A DNA stretch of 64,000 nucleotides from Dictyophora rubrovolvata (Eukaryota; Basidiomycota; Agaricomycetes; Phallales; Phallaceae), in contig CP114118.1 of assembly GCA_029959195.1 (NCBI GenBank), forward strand, positions 1,550,001 to 1,614,000. The letters run 5' to 3'. Shown piece by piece: positions 37,982 through 49,597 of the stretch. Each line of letters starts with the position of its first letter. Within the stretch, counting starts at the first letter, position 1. The notes under the pieces are model-generated. The model saw only the letters and a list, made by a program, of their open reading frames with translations, made no database searches and had not been told where the DNA came from. The position numbers and the translations under genes were made by a program.

Positions 37982-40348
37982 TCAAGCTTGTGAGTTTTTG
38001 GCTGCTTGGACAAAGGTTTTGACTTTTTCGGCATCCTTTGTTGTACCATCTTCTGTTTCGACACCGCCACTAACATCCACGCCCCAAGGTTTGAATGTGG
38101 TTATAATTTGTTGCACGTTCTGATCGGTAAGACCTCCAGCCAGAACAACGGGCAAACGTCGCTGAATAGACGGGACGCGGGGACCTTCACCGAATTCTAC
38201 GACTTTTTGCACGCTTTCCCAGTCCAGTACCTTTCCGCTTCCACCGCTAAGGCCTTCTTTTTCGCCTTCTTTGGCATCTCTGACAGAATCCAATAAAATA
38301 AAGTTGTGGTATCCAGGTCGCGCCACATCTTCAAGTCCACAGACTTGTCCGTCTTCCACGGCGATCTCGACATGGAAAGCGCGAATAACAGGAATCGGGA
38401 TAAACTTCGCCCAATCCAATGGTTCTGAACCATGTAGTTGCACAAGATCAAGTTGAGCGACGTTTACAGCATGGAGGATCTCGTCAAGCTGTTGATTCTG
38501 GAAGACGCCGACTACGAGGGGTCCTTGACCGTGCTCCAGTCTTGCTGCAAGTTGTTCGGCATTATAAGTAAACCATGGTAAATTCTGTTGTGTGGATTGA
38601 ACAGTAGGCGAACTGTTAGAAAGGGTGGAACGCCTCTGGCGGATAGCGGATGTAATTTCCGCAGCTCGATCGAGGGTTGCGTACCGTTTAGACTTCTGTG
38701 CAAAAACGATGCCAATAAAGTCGGCCCCCGCTTCAGCCGCGGCAAGCGCTATTTCAACCGAGTTTACACCACATATTTTGACGAAGGGTTTGTATGGTTT
38801 TTTTGAAACAGCTGTAGGCTCAGGAAGAGCAAGCAATTCGCGAATAAACACGCTGGGATCTTGAGCACGCATGAGTGATTCGCCGACGAGGATGGCACGG
38901 GCTCCGTCTTTGACGTAACTGTCAACATCTTCGCTGCTTTTGATACCGCTGAGAGCACACAGTATAACATCACGACCCTTAACCATATCTGCAAGCCGTG
39001 TGGTAGTCCCCATGTCCACTTCAAAGTTATGCAAATTGCGGTTGTTCACGCCGATTATCCGAGCTCCCAGATCTAGAGCAGCTTGCATCTCCTCGGCATT
39101 GTTAACTTCGACCAAAGGCTCCATCCCAAGTTTTTTGGAGAAGTCATAAAGTGCTTTTAACCGAGTGACCGATAACATAGCCACTATCAATAGTACTGTA
39201 TCAGCTCCGTGCAGTCTGGCTTCTTGGATCTGATATTCATCTATGATAAAATCTTTGCGCAAAATGGCAGGTCGGTTAGGTAATGAATCAATAGCCTGTC
39301 GAGCCAGTCTCATATCCAATAAAGAGCCTTTGAACCACTTGGGTTCCGTGAGGACGGATATGACCGAAGCTCCAGCTAAAGCATATGTTAAGGCCTGTTG
39401 GGCAGCATTAGCGTCTGGGGCAATGTCTCCTTTAGAAGGGGAAGCACGTTTAACTTCCGCCATCAAAGCAGGACGTCCTGAAGATGAAGATTGACGCAGT
39501 CGATCAAGGACTTGGATCAAGGGAGGTTCAATGTGCATGGAAAGGAGAGTGGAGAGATCGGCGGGAGTAGTGCCAGGAGACTTCTTGGCGGCCTCGACAT
39601 CCTGAAGACGCTGCTTGTGAATTTTTTGCAGTATCGTCGACATTTGTTTTCCAGAAGCATCAGAAGCGGAGGGATATGGAAATGGTGGCAAAGAGAGGTC
39701 GTGAACCTGAAAAACCGGATTTTCTTCCCACAAACCGCCCTTTAAGTCGAGGAAGTTTCGGACAAGGATGTCACCTGCTTCTGAAAGAATACTCTCGGGG
39801 TGATATTGAACGGCTTCGACGGTGTAAGTACGGTGTCTGACACCCATAATGACACCACTTTCTTCAGTTATAGAGGTGATAGCAAGTTCTTTGGGAAGAG
39901 TCTTGATATCTGCACTAAGGGAGTGATAGCGGATACTGGAAAACCCCTGGGGGGCGTCCTTAAGACACCCACGAGCGTCATGACGAATTTTGCTAGTTTT
40001 TCCGTGCATAATTTCGCCAGCGTAGGCAATTTCGCCACCATACATGTCTACGAGACACTCGAGGCCCATGCAAACACCCAGAACGGGGACTTTGCCTGCA
40101 AAGTATTTTATAATCTCTCTTGAGATACCTGAATCAGTTTTTGGGTGACCAGGACCAGGCGAAACGATGAGCCTCTCGATCTGAAGCTGACTGAAAAGAC
40201 TCGGATCTATTGCGTCGTTTCGAACGACCACAACGTTGGCACCGAGAAGACATAGCTGTTGATAAAGATTCCAGGAAAAAGAATCAAAGTTGTCGATCAT
40301 AAGACATTGGACAGGCTTTGCAAGTTCTGGAGGGAGCTGCGCGGGCAT
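37982..40348 (-). CDS. TRP1: Trifunctional tryptophan enzyme: GATase, IGPS and PRAI
   Basis: One intron-free frame of 788 residues. Residues 1-200: anthranilate synthase glutaminase (TrpG type), with PGPGHPK, nucleophile Cys93 in GVCMGLECL, and His183-Glu185 in QYHPES. Residues about 235-510: indole-3-glycerol-phosphate synthase, with AEVKRASPSKGDI (Glu298, Lys300), RKDFIIDEYQ (Lys365), and VEVNNAEE. Residues about 522-788: phosphoribosylanthranilate isomerase, starting VKICGVNS (Cys526) and ending with LAGGLTDQNV and WGVDVSGGVE. This is the fungal domain order (TrpC/TRP1), catalysing three steps of tryptophan synthesis in the cytosol. The large subunit (TrpE) is elsewhere. It is one of the few intron-poor genes here. 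Confidence 0.97.
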   Translation of the reverse strand: MPAQLPPELAKPVQCLMIDNFDSFSWNLYQQLCLLGANVVVVRNDAIDPSLFSQLQIERLIVSPGPGHPKTDSGISREIIKYFAGKVPVLGVCMGLECLVDMYGGEIAYAGEIMHGKTSKIRHDARGCLKDAPQGFSSIRYHSLSADIKTLPKELAITSITEESGVIMGVRHRTYTVEAVQYHPESILSEAGDILVRNFLDLKGGLWEENPVFQVHDLSLPPFPYPSASDASGKQMSTILQKIHKQRLQDVEAAKKSPGTTPADLSTLLSMHIEPPLIQVLDRLRQSSSSGRPALMAEVKRASPSKGDIAPDANAAQQALTYALAGASVISVLTEPKWFKGSLLDMRLARQAIDSLPNRPAILRKDFIIDEYQIQEARLHGADTVLLIVAMLSVTRLKALYDFSKKLGMEPLVEVNNAEEMQAALDLGARIIGVNNRNLHNFEVDMGTTTRLADMVKGRDVILCALSGIKSSEDVDSYVKDGARAILVGESLMRAQDPSVFIRELLALPEPTAVSKKPYKPFVKICGVNSVEIALAAAEAGADFIGIVFAQKSKRYATLDRAAEITSAIRQRRSTLSNSSPTVQSTQQNLPWFTYNAEQLAARLEHGQGPLVVGVFQNQQLDEILHAVNVAQLDLVQLHGSEPLDWAKFIPIPVIRAFHVEIAVEDGQVCGLEDVARPGYHNFILLDSVRDAKEGEKEGLSGGSGKVLDWESVQKVVEFGEGPRVPSIQRRLPVVLAGGLTDQNVQQIITTFKPWGVDVSGGVETEDGTTKDAEKVKTFVQAAKNSQA

Positions 40349-40844
40349 GGTTGTTGGCGAGAACAGAGTTTTTTGCGGAGTTAATTGAAGGCCACTCGAT
40401 GGCGCGAGTTTATTTATATATGAGTGAGCGTGTATACATAAGTATTACATGACAGTGTATACAATAACGGCGTAGAACGACAGCCGTCGCAATATGATAT
40501 TAATCGCGGCCCTTTATCAATATCAAACATCGCCAATTATCGCTGTCGAATCAGTACAAAGCTCATTCGCTGCCCCCTTAGGTAAGCCGCCGACGGTTCG
40601 GCCGACTCTTCACACTCCGATGTGCCGAACCTAACTCTTTTCTACTTACTTTTAATTTCTTACTCACAAGAGATATACTCAAAACTCTAAGACTCGTTTC
40701 CTACATTAATTTGAATGAATCAAGCTAAGTATTAGATGCCACTGCGGCGTTGAGCGCGTCCACCATGCAACACGAAAAGCGCCCGCGTCTGATAATAGTA
40801 CACAACCCAACTTGAAGTGTCTTCTCCTTTCATAGAGCATTTTC
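40349..40844. promoter_or_regulatory. Divergent promoter region TRP1 / sugar transporter
   Basis: About 500 bases between start codons. An AT-rich stretch with TTTATTTATATATG (near 40409-40422) lies about 70 bases upstream of TRP1 on its strand, a plausible TATA element. No gene seen. Confidence 0.5.
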
Positions 40845-43216
40845 ATGCACGGAGATTACGTGCGAGTACCTGCAGATGATTCAGAAAACATCAAATTTGT
40901 CCAGTTTGATGACGGCAGCTGGTTCTCTTTAAACGAAGATGGCTCATACAGATACGCGTACGGCCCTTCTGGCTTTCGAGGTTTCACTCACAATTCTTCT
41001 GCGTTTCGCTCGGCCTTGTTTGCCTCTTTGGGTGGGTTGGTATTTGGCTACGACCAGGGCGTTATTGCAAATGTGCTTGTCATGAAAGATTTTATTTCTC
41101 GCTGGCCGATCACACTTTGGCAAAAAGGATTGATGAGTGAGCGGACGCAGTACTTTTTTCTCTTTTCCCCAACCAGAATTATCAGCTAATGATTGAATAT
41201 GAAGCCGCCCTACTCGAGCTAGGAGCCTTATTTGGTGCTCTAGCTGCCGGTGCGCTTGCCGATCGACTCTCGAGGAGAATGTCAATATGCTGTGCATGTG
41301 GTGAATCTTTATGGTATTCAAGTTGATGAATTTTGGCTAACATGAAACGAAGTTCTGTTTTGCATCGGTTCAATGTGTCAAGCATTGGCTAATTCGATTC
41401 CTTTTCTAACTTTGGGTCGTGCAATTGGAGGCGTAGGCATAGGGGCCCTAAGGTGAATATTAATCTTATCATTACTATAACTATAATCCATGACCAATTG
41501 TGTCAATGAAGTATGCTGTCGCCACTCTATATCGGAGAGATTGGGTCACCGGAAATGCGAGGAGGCCTCTTGACCTTGGAACAGCTGGGTATCGTTAGTA
41601 CCCATTTATGTTTATTGTCGAATGTACACGTCAATCTCACCAAATCCGCTAGGTAGCAGGTGTTGTGGTTGGTTTCTGGTTTGGCTTTCTTACTCGAAAT
41701 AGTACTCCGTCCTCCTTTATTATGTCTTGATTGTTTTTAACACCTTTTGTAGTTCCGGGCTCTCTCTCTTGGAGGCTCCCTCTTGGAATACAAATTCTCC
41801 CTGGTTTATTGCTAGGACTTGGTTGTTTCGCTTTGCTACCCTCCCCTAGGGTTTTGATCGTCAAAGGACAATATTCGGAAGCTCTCGCCTCCTTGAATTG
41901 GTTACGATCCTCCGGTAGTAGGAAACATCCTCTCACTGAACTCGAATTTTTAGAAATTCAAGTCGATGTGACCATGTCAAACCAGGATCATGACGGTCAA
42001 GACATGTCCGAATTTGATAAGTGGTTTGAGTTATTCAATGCTCGGTATCTACGTCGCACCCTTACCGGGATTGCCATTATGTTCTGGCAACGTAAGCTTT
42101 TTGAAAAGCTTTCATCTTTCTTGATAAACTCTCCTTTTTCTAGAGTGGTCTGGAATTAATGCATTGTTATATTACGGCCCTTCTCTCATTGAAAAGATTG
42201 GATTTACTGGCGAAACTGCCATTCTTGTAGGATCGGGCTTTGTAAACATTGCCCAGTTAGTAGTTGTGGTTCCAACAATCTTATCCATCGATAAATTAGG
42301 TTCGTTCTTCACGCCCACCCTTGTCTCGGTCTCTTTGTTTGTTGCTAACGTTATAAAAGGGCGGAGACCTCTGTTGATATGTATGTTGGTCCTATCATAT
42401 TCCCTTTTAAATCAGCACCCTAACCGCTTGCAGGGGGCGCTCTCGTAATGTCTACATCTCATGCTCTCATATCATTCTTGGTGCGGTTCTTAATTCACCT
42501 ATCTCTCAAAAGTTCCTCACCCCCAGTGCAGGTATGGCTCTCGGCAGGCGATTGGTCCTCACATCGCTTGAACGCGTGGATTAGCTTGAGGTGAAAAAGA
42601 CCTTAAATATTATATTTGACAAGGTGACTCATCAGAGCTTTAAAAAGTTGCATGTATACATTCACATTGGCTTATGGAATGAGCTTTGGGCCTGTCTCTT
42701 GGGTTTTATCGAGTGAGATCTTTCCCGTCTCAGTTAGGAGTAGAGGAGTTGCCCTTTCCACAAGCTCGAACTGGATAAATAATTGTATGTATAGCTTTCT
42801 TTGCCTTGGTGACATATTCATTACTGGTCCGTGCAGTCCTCATTGGACTAATAACGCCGCCTATGCTGGAAGTATCGGCTTCGTGAGAAAAAACAACTTT
42901 AGTACCTCTTTGCTGCTCTTTTGACTTTGACAATTCAGCGGTACTTATTTCGTATTCGCTTTTGCGTGTTTGTTGGCATGTTTATGGGCGTTTTTTCTTG
43001 TTCCCGAAACAACTGGAGCTTCATTGGAAGAAATCGACAAAGTTTTCAGCTCTTCGGCTGGAAAAGATGATGTTGAAAAGCGTCAAAAGGTATGTGTATC
43101 AATTATGATCTAACGAGTTGTCCGCTTGTTGACTATGTTTTTATGTTTATATTTAGCTTGAACGAGAGTTAGGTTTACCCACCGTCATTGGAAATCTATT
43201 GCTTTATGGTTCATAG
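40845..43216 (+). CDS. MFS sugar (hexose-type) transporter
   Basis: Twelve-helix plasma-membrane sugar porter. Seen in order: ALFASLGGLVFGYDQGVIAN (helix 1 with the GYDQG signature), LGALFGALAAGALADRLSRR, LGRAIGGVGIGAL, SPLYIGEIGSPEMRG, LPSPRVLIVKGQYSEAL (in place of PESPR), WSGINALLYYGPSLIEKIG, LSMYTFTLAYGMSFGPVSWVL-like helix 10, EIFPVSVRSRGVALST and the closing VPETTGASLEEID. More than ten introns, all joinable. About 520 residues, with a 55-residue hydrophilic N-terminus. Which sugar it carries cannot be read from sequence. The stop at 43214 follows GNLLLYGS. Confidence 0.85.
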
Positions 43217-43857
43217 TCACTGAGGGGGCCATCAAATGCCAGACAAACACTTGTACAGATGGTGTTGGACGTTTGGTTATGGTAGAGGAGCCGTTATCAA
43301 CACTGCCACGCATGTGTAACTGCTAACTTGGACGCAACTGGATGGTTTCAAATTCTTGAAACCATATTGACAGCGTGAGGTGTATTTTAAGTATGTAACA
43401 CGTACCTACTAGTAGTTCGGATCAACGGCATTTCTTATCTCAATATTTCAACGTCTATACATACATATATATGTAATAAGAGATGTTGTCTCATAACTAC
43501 CAAAATCACTACCGAAATCATTAACTTGATGGTGTGAGGCACCATTCGGATGGCTTGGTGACTAATCACAGTAACGGGCCAAGTCCAACAAGAGGACAAC
43601 AAGGGACGAACTGAGCCAACGCTGATTCTCGTAGTTATCTCGTTTCCTTTCTTTCTTTCTTCCACTTCTTCGGTATATTCTAGGCAAGCTTTTCCCTATT
43701 TTCCCTCCTTGTTACATAATTGTTTCTTTCAGATTTCTTTCCCTTTCGATTTCTTAGCTTCTAGTTTTACCTAATACAGCCGACCCCGGTGGTCTACCCT
43801 TAACATATATTCTCCTCGCTCTTTATATTCTCGTATCTCATTTGAATACCTTATTAA
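43217..43857. promoter_or_regulatory. Upstream region of noxR with a pyrimidine-rich tract
   Basis: 641 bases with no gene seen. From about 43640 to 43855 the plus strand is strongly C/T rich (repeated TTTC and CTT blocks), which is common just before transcription starts in basidiomycetes. Confidence 0.5.
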
Positions 43858-45647
43858 ATGTCTCTGAAAGTTAGTAACAATTTTTTTTACTTCTATTTCA
43901 ACATCTCAAAAAACACCTCATAACAGGCCGAGTTGGAAGTTTGGGCTGCAGCCCTTGACGCTTACGGAAAAGAAGATTTCGATAGAAGTCTCGAGCTTTT
44001 TACTGTGAGCAATGCCTACTTCTCCACCTATGATCTAATGCTTCCAATTCCTCTAGACAATTGCAGATTCATCCAAGATCTTGACCAACATTGGTTTGAT
44101 TTACGCGACGCTGGGTGAACACGAGGCGGCTATAGAGAACTTTAACGCTGCTACCTCTTTAGATCAATACCTAGCTGTTGCTTATTTCCAATGCGGTGTA
44201 TCGAATTTTCTAATACAGCGCTATGATCGCGCTCTTAAAGACTTCGAGGAGGTGCTTCTCAACCTGCGGGGTAATCAAGCCATGTACGCTGCCACTACTT
44301 CTACAACGCTATATATAAACTTCTAAATCACTTGTTCCTTAGAAACTACGAGCAACTAGGTCTCAACTTCAAATTGTACTCCGCTGAGACTCTTTTCAAC
44401 AAAGGCTTATGTCAAGTCTATATGGGGCAGGTCGAGGATGGCCTAAAAGTCATGCGGGAGGCGAGTCTGGAAAAGTGCATTCCGGAACATAATGTGATTG
44501 ATGAAGCGATCCGAGATCGCGCAGGGGGGTATACTGTTTTTTCTATAGTATGTTCTTAGTCTGCCTAAACCTCGCTGATCTTGATTCCTGCCCATCATGT
44601 AGCCTGTGGGGATATTGTATAGCCCCTCTGAGAACAAATTGAAAAATGCTGCCTCAAAAGACTATCTCGGAAAGGCCAAACTTATCGCTGCCGAAGATGA
44701 ACGTGAAGCGTACACGTCATTTACGGGGGTCACTCGCCTCAAGCAAGGCTTGAGTCCGAGTGGAGCCCTTCTGGACGATGCTCCTGCGAAATCTTTCGAC
44801 GCTGTCGTAAACCTTAAACGAGCGGCTACTATTGCCGCCCCCCTCGCCAAAGAATCAAGTCAGACGACGCTTACCAGATCTACCACAACAATCAATGTTA
44901 TTAGTCGTGAAGAACGAGACAACCGGGCTGCAGAAATCAAGACTCGCAGTCCGTCTGCCGGCGAATTTGTAACTTCTCCCACTTCAGCTCCTGAGGCTGC
45001 AATCAACGACCGTCAAGGCCAGAGTTTTCCGCCAAGCGGCATTAACAATAAGCAGCCAGCACGTCTTACAGACTTTTATGATCAATACATAGACGATGAA
45101 CGGGATTTACCTAATTATTCCGACGGAAGACAGCGTGTGGCCGCGTGGGCGCGCAATAATTCCAACGCAGGTTCCTTAAAACGGGGAGCCACCCTAGCTT
45201 CGAGCTATACCACATCCAGTCTCGGAATGTCGCTACGTAGAAAAACAATCAGCAAACGAAATATAGCTAGGAGTATGGTGTATGAGGAAGAAGAGGAAGA
45301 TTTGGCAGGCCGCAATTATGGAGAGCCTGCTAGAATTCGTATTAAGGTATGTATATTTGACCAGTAAAGCGAATTTTGTACTACCATAAAATCTGCAGAT
45401 TCACTACGATGGGGATGTTCGTGGGATGGCCATTACTTCTGATATGGCCTTTGAAGAGTTTGTCGATCGTATAACTCAGAAGTTTGACAAGCCATTTGAC
45501 GGTCTTGGAATGAAATACAAAGACGAAGATGGTACCCTTATAACATTAATTGATGAATCAGACTACGACTTGGCCTTGGAGATCGCTCGGAATCATTCAG
45601 GGGAAAGATCGGAAAGGAAACTGGAAATCTGGTGTAGGGATCAATAA
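43858..45647 (+). CDS. noxR: NADPH oxidase regulator NoxR (p67phox-like)
   Basis: Regulatory subunit of fungal NADPH oxidases, used for development and fruiting. Exon 1 is only MSLK (43858-43869). TPR repeats follow: AELEVWAAALDAYGKEDFDRSL, ILTNIGLIYATLGEHEAAIENF, AVAYFQCGVSNFLIQRYDRALKDF and YSAETLFNKGLCQVYMGQ. Next, the p67phox-type activation segment YTVFSI-PVGILYSPSE is joined across the intron near 44548-44601. A long Ser/Thr-rich linker follows, and a C-terminal PB1 domain: IKIHYDGDVRGMAI, the acidic MKYKDEDGTLITLIDESDYD, ending KLEIWCRDQ. PB1 should bind a partner such as Cdc24. About 495 residues. Nox catalytic genes are not in the window. Confidence 0.92.
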
Positions 45648-45977
45648 GTTTATGTTTCTTGCATGTTTGTAGTGTATTGTATAGATACTGCTTGGTTGTA
45701 AAATGGAGGGAAACTCGTTGATGATTGAGCCTTCCTTTGCGTGAATTTATGTTGATATTATTACGAATAATTCAAGTTGAGTTGAAGGCATTGACACCCA
45801 ATACCAGCTTGACCCAAGACTGCCACTTCAGCTCGAATCCGGCACTATGGGTCAGATATTCTATGTCGCGTTACACCAGATCTGTCACGCGTGTGCTCTC
45901 TGCATACGGTGAACGCGTCCCGCTCTACTAGTTTTTGGCAAGTTTTGGCCAACTGTTTCAACTTTCAAGGCTCAAAT
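45648..45977. other. Intergenic before the Spt21-family gene
   Basis: 330 bases with no gene. The frame is open upstream of the chosen ATG at 45978 for about 30 codons without another ATG, so it is treated as leader. Confidence 0.45.
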
Positions 45978-48846
45978 ATGTCAATTTCTCGTGTTTCAAA
46001 CCATTTGAGCCCAAATAAGGGCCGTTCTGTAGATGGTCTAGGAGACATGGTCGGCTCAGACCCAACAGTCCTCTTTCTTCCACGTAGGTTCTCAATTATC
46101 CAAACACGTCGCTTGACTTAATTATCATAGTACGGATTATATACACCTTGAATTCCTCGTCACAACCTCTTCTTGCGCGTTCAAAACGAAAATCGCCGGC
46201 GATGCGCATTTCAAAGGACGAAACATCTGACCAAACTAGTACGAAGCCTTCATTTGGCAGGGTGCTCTTGAAAACTTGTTTGGCTGCCGTATGTAGCTCA
46301 AGGTAACGTCCTTGTTATTCATTACAGTCTTACGCTGATCCAAAGCTTAGTCCGGAGTTACTTGGAAACCCATCACGAGATTATTCTATCTACATTGTAG
46401 ATCCACTGGAAAGTATTTCTGGTAGTATATCCCATTAGCTACGTCGTCTTCGATTACCAAAGTTTAATATATCTTCTTAGGCTTATCCGTCGGCGTCGGT
46501 TTACTTTCATGGTGGCTGAAAAACGACCGACCTCCATTTTGCAATGACGAAGATGACAACAACGATTATGCCGTAGGAGAAATTGTGATGGACAGGGGCA
46601 CGGAATCCCTTGAGATTGCGATGTCTTTAAAAGAGGTAGTAGATATAACTTATCTAGACCTAACCGCGAGTTCACCGAATTACAATTGCAGACCACGCCT
46701 CAATCAACGGAAGATCATGCCAGATCTTTGTCCTTTCTGTGCTTACCGTCTCCCAGCTCTAGTCTAGCAAAAGAGGTATCTTCGCCTAACCCATTGCGTT
46801 TGAAGCATTCTACTCAAGACGGTAGTAAAACAAGGTGAGTTTTCCTCAGAGAACTCACCGGTGAAACCAATGTTGTCTAGAATTGGACGTCCCTCAGGTG
46901 CTTCTACGAATCCTGAAAAGAAGGCGCGTCGAGTTACTCTGCTGGAACAGAAAGAAACACTGAAGAGACTGCAAAACTTGGCCAAAATGCAGAGAGGAGA
47001 GCCCCATGACAGCACTCTCATATTGTCTAGTGATGTAATTGCTCCGAAAGTGACTCAAGAGGATATTGAACGCCAGCAAAAAATCGTGAACGATCTCGAG
47101 TCGCGCCCAGTTATATCACGTCAAACAGACTTGTTAACCACTAAACCCCTTCCCAATAGGTCTGCAAACCTTTCAATGCCCTCGGAGAATCGTACACGTA
47201 TAGGATCAAAACAACCGAATAGTGACAATTTGTTGTCAGCTTGCAATGCCAGCAGTGCATCGGACAAAACATCGCCTATCTCAATCCACACCGCCTCGGT
47301 TCCACGTTCTTCACATTCTGGAACTATGCAGAATATCGAACTCATTTACTCGCTTTTTACAACTATGCTAAGTGGCTCATCAGCGAAACTCAGCCCCAAA
47401 GGTAAAGAAACCCAGCCTACAGAGAGTATCGACCCGGCGTTAATAGCCTCCCTGGGACAACTGCTACCCTTTCTGACTCCCCGCCCGGGATTTTCTACCG
47501 ATGGACATAATACCACGCCTTCAATAATGTCGCAACCTCACCATCAATTATGGAATCATTATACTCCGGTCTCAGATCTTTCGTCCGGCGCATCTCAAAG
47601 ATTTTTTCAAACCGCGGATGAAACGTTTCGTATTCCAAATACGTCGAGTCCCCAGCTCGCGGCACACGTATCAAGCAACATCGCTACTTACGGCCATGCG
47701 AGATCTGATCCACCCAAAGTTCGAGAAGATGCGTATCCTGTTCCAGGTGGCGGTTGGGCTCGTGGTAAAAATTTGGTTCCTCGCACGCCTGTTCCACCTG
47801 GAACGATTACCTCCGATCAACAATTAGAGCAATCATCTATGAAACTTGATTTGAGTTCGGATGCAGGTGCTGGTAAGGAGAATAAACCACCGCCCAATAT
47901 GACCCAAGGCATCAAACGCGGTTCTGCCGCGCTCCTGGAAAAAGAGTCTAATTTTCCCAAGAACAATAGCAAAAAACGGAAGGCTGAAAAATCAGGTCAC
48001 ACTGATGTCAAAGCTATTGGCATAAGAAGGACGAATTCGGCGGCCGTTAGTGCAACACAGAAAACTGATAGCCTTATCTCCCATGCTGCTTCGAGTCCCC
48101 TCAGATCCTCAAACAGTCAAAACAGAATATTGTCTGAACCGGATTTTCAAGGTCCATCGGCGCCATTGATTGCCACTTCTGACTTCTCTTTCCCCGAGCC
48201 CCCCCGAACTCCACCCCCAAAATACGATGCTATCAACTCTGTTGAGAAGTCATTGTTTACTCCCGCAACTCCGGTCAACATAACCGCTCATACCAACGAG
48301 ATTTGTACTGAGGCGTCTCTGTTTACACCAAGTCCCGTACTAGCTAGGAGTCAGGAAAAATCCGGTGAAAGATCCATACTCCATTCGGCAGCTATAGATT
48401 CCGAGCCATTCATCATGAAACCTGGCTGGGATTTACCTCCTTCCAGTCCCCCTCCACCAACTAGTCCCATCTTGTCTCCCACACACGAAACAGCTCAAGA
48501 CATAGGAAAAAACGAATTTGGACAAGCTACTGTTTCCGTTGAATTACTGCCGAGCTCTACCCTTAGCTCTGAGTTTGAAGAGTTATCCGAAGGCGGCGAG
48601 ACTCAAAAATTATCTCAGCCATCGCTGTCAGATGATATTGAGTTGGATATCGACGAGCTTTGGAACTCATTAGGACCGATTATAGTCCAGGCACAGATTG
48701 AAAACGCAGGCATGGCTGGTCCGTCGAATAGTAATCTCAGCTCAGACTCCAATCTTTCTCACGTCGTCACGGAAAGTCAAAATGGAATCGACGCCGCTAA
48801 ACTGGCGGACGACCTCAAAGCGCTTTTTGGAGGCTGCGTAGTCTAA
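45978..48846 (+). CDS. Spt21/Ams2-family regulator of histone genes (N-terminal domain present)
   Basis: The N-terminal block is spread over short exons: LFLPLRIIYTLNSSSQPLLA joins across the intron 46084-46130, matching the Spt21/Ams2 start LPLRVLYTINxSPQ. Next come SFGRVLLKTCLAA, SRDYSIYIVDPLES and GLSVGVGLLSWWL, the other conserved blocks. These proteins activate histone genes in S phase (budding yeast Spt21, fission yeast Ams2). The remaining 640 residues are Ser/Pro-rich and disordered, with a basic patch (RRVTLLEQKETLKRLQNLAKM) and an acidic C-terminus (DDIELDIDELWNSLG). I see no GATA zinc finger, so it is Spt21-like in this respect. Introns at 46291-46329, 46423-46480, 46636-46691 and about 46837-46882. 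Confidence 0.78.
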
Positions 48847-49597
48847 AATTACCTTTTTTCCCGCTATTCATTAACTTGCCTATTTTGCGTATTAAATCAA
48901 TCTTTTTTTCGGACGTTGCCCACGAACCGAAGAAGTGGTGCCTTTCTGATTCCGGCAAGCATGACAAGTCTGCGATTCTTGCGTTGAGTTTCCGTAACTT
49001 GCTTCCCATGGATGTAACTTTTAGATAGCCAGAAAATTGCTGTGTTAGATTATGTATGTATTCATTTGAATTTCATCGATTAGCCTTATTTGTTCTAAAA
49101 GCATTTATCTTGTCTTGTGTGATGACGTACGCAGCTAGTTCGCATCTAATTCGCATCTCAATTCAACCAAAGAAAATCATTGCTACTCTCTCACCCGCTA
49201 AGGATTAGTGTTTTCATATGAAATTCTTTTAATTATGCAGTGGCTGTTCGGTACACCTATTTAGGTCGAAGGCCGCCTCCGGCAATATCGATGATATGCT
49301 TCAATCAGGTTTTCCTTCAATGCCTGTTCCAACTGAGAAATTTTTGTTGCCAAATGTCAACAATACAACTTCAATGCGGGCACGTGGCTGACCCTTCCAT
49401 ATGTTCATATGGACGGTAATGTAATTCAGGTAACATCATTCTAACTTATAATGCCATCGTCAGTGTTATTGAAACCAAGTCCGCCTGTGCCAGCGCGTGG
49501 CACCAACCCCTATGAACCTTCTGTCGGGCCCAATAAAGATATAAAGAGTAAGAATTAGTACTCTCTCCGAACTCAGGTGATCCCCGAAGGTCTACGA
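48847..49597. other. Intergenic between Spt21-family and C2H2 genes
   Basis: 751 bases, one of the longer gaps. A minus-strand frame near 49020-48890 reads CHACRNQKGTTSSVRGQRPKKR, which looks protein-like but has no start or partner exon I can defend. Otherwise AT-rich flank and the likely promoter of the gene at 49598. Confidence 0.4.

Noticed and set aside
48815-49020. Minus-strand frame with CHACRNQ and a basic tail, overlapping the 3' end of the Spt21-family gene
   Set aside because: Looks a little like a zinc-binding tail, but has no start, no upstream exon and lies antisense to a gene end.
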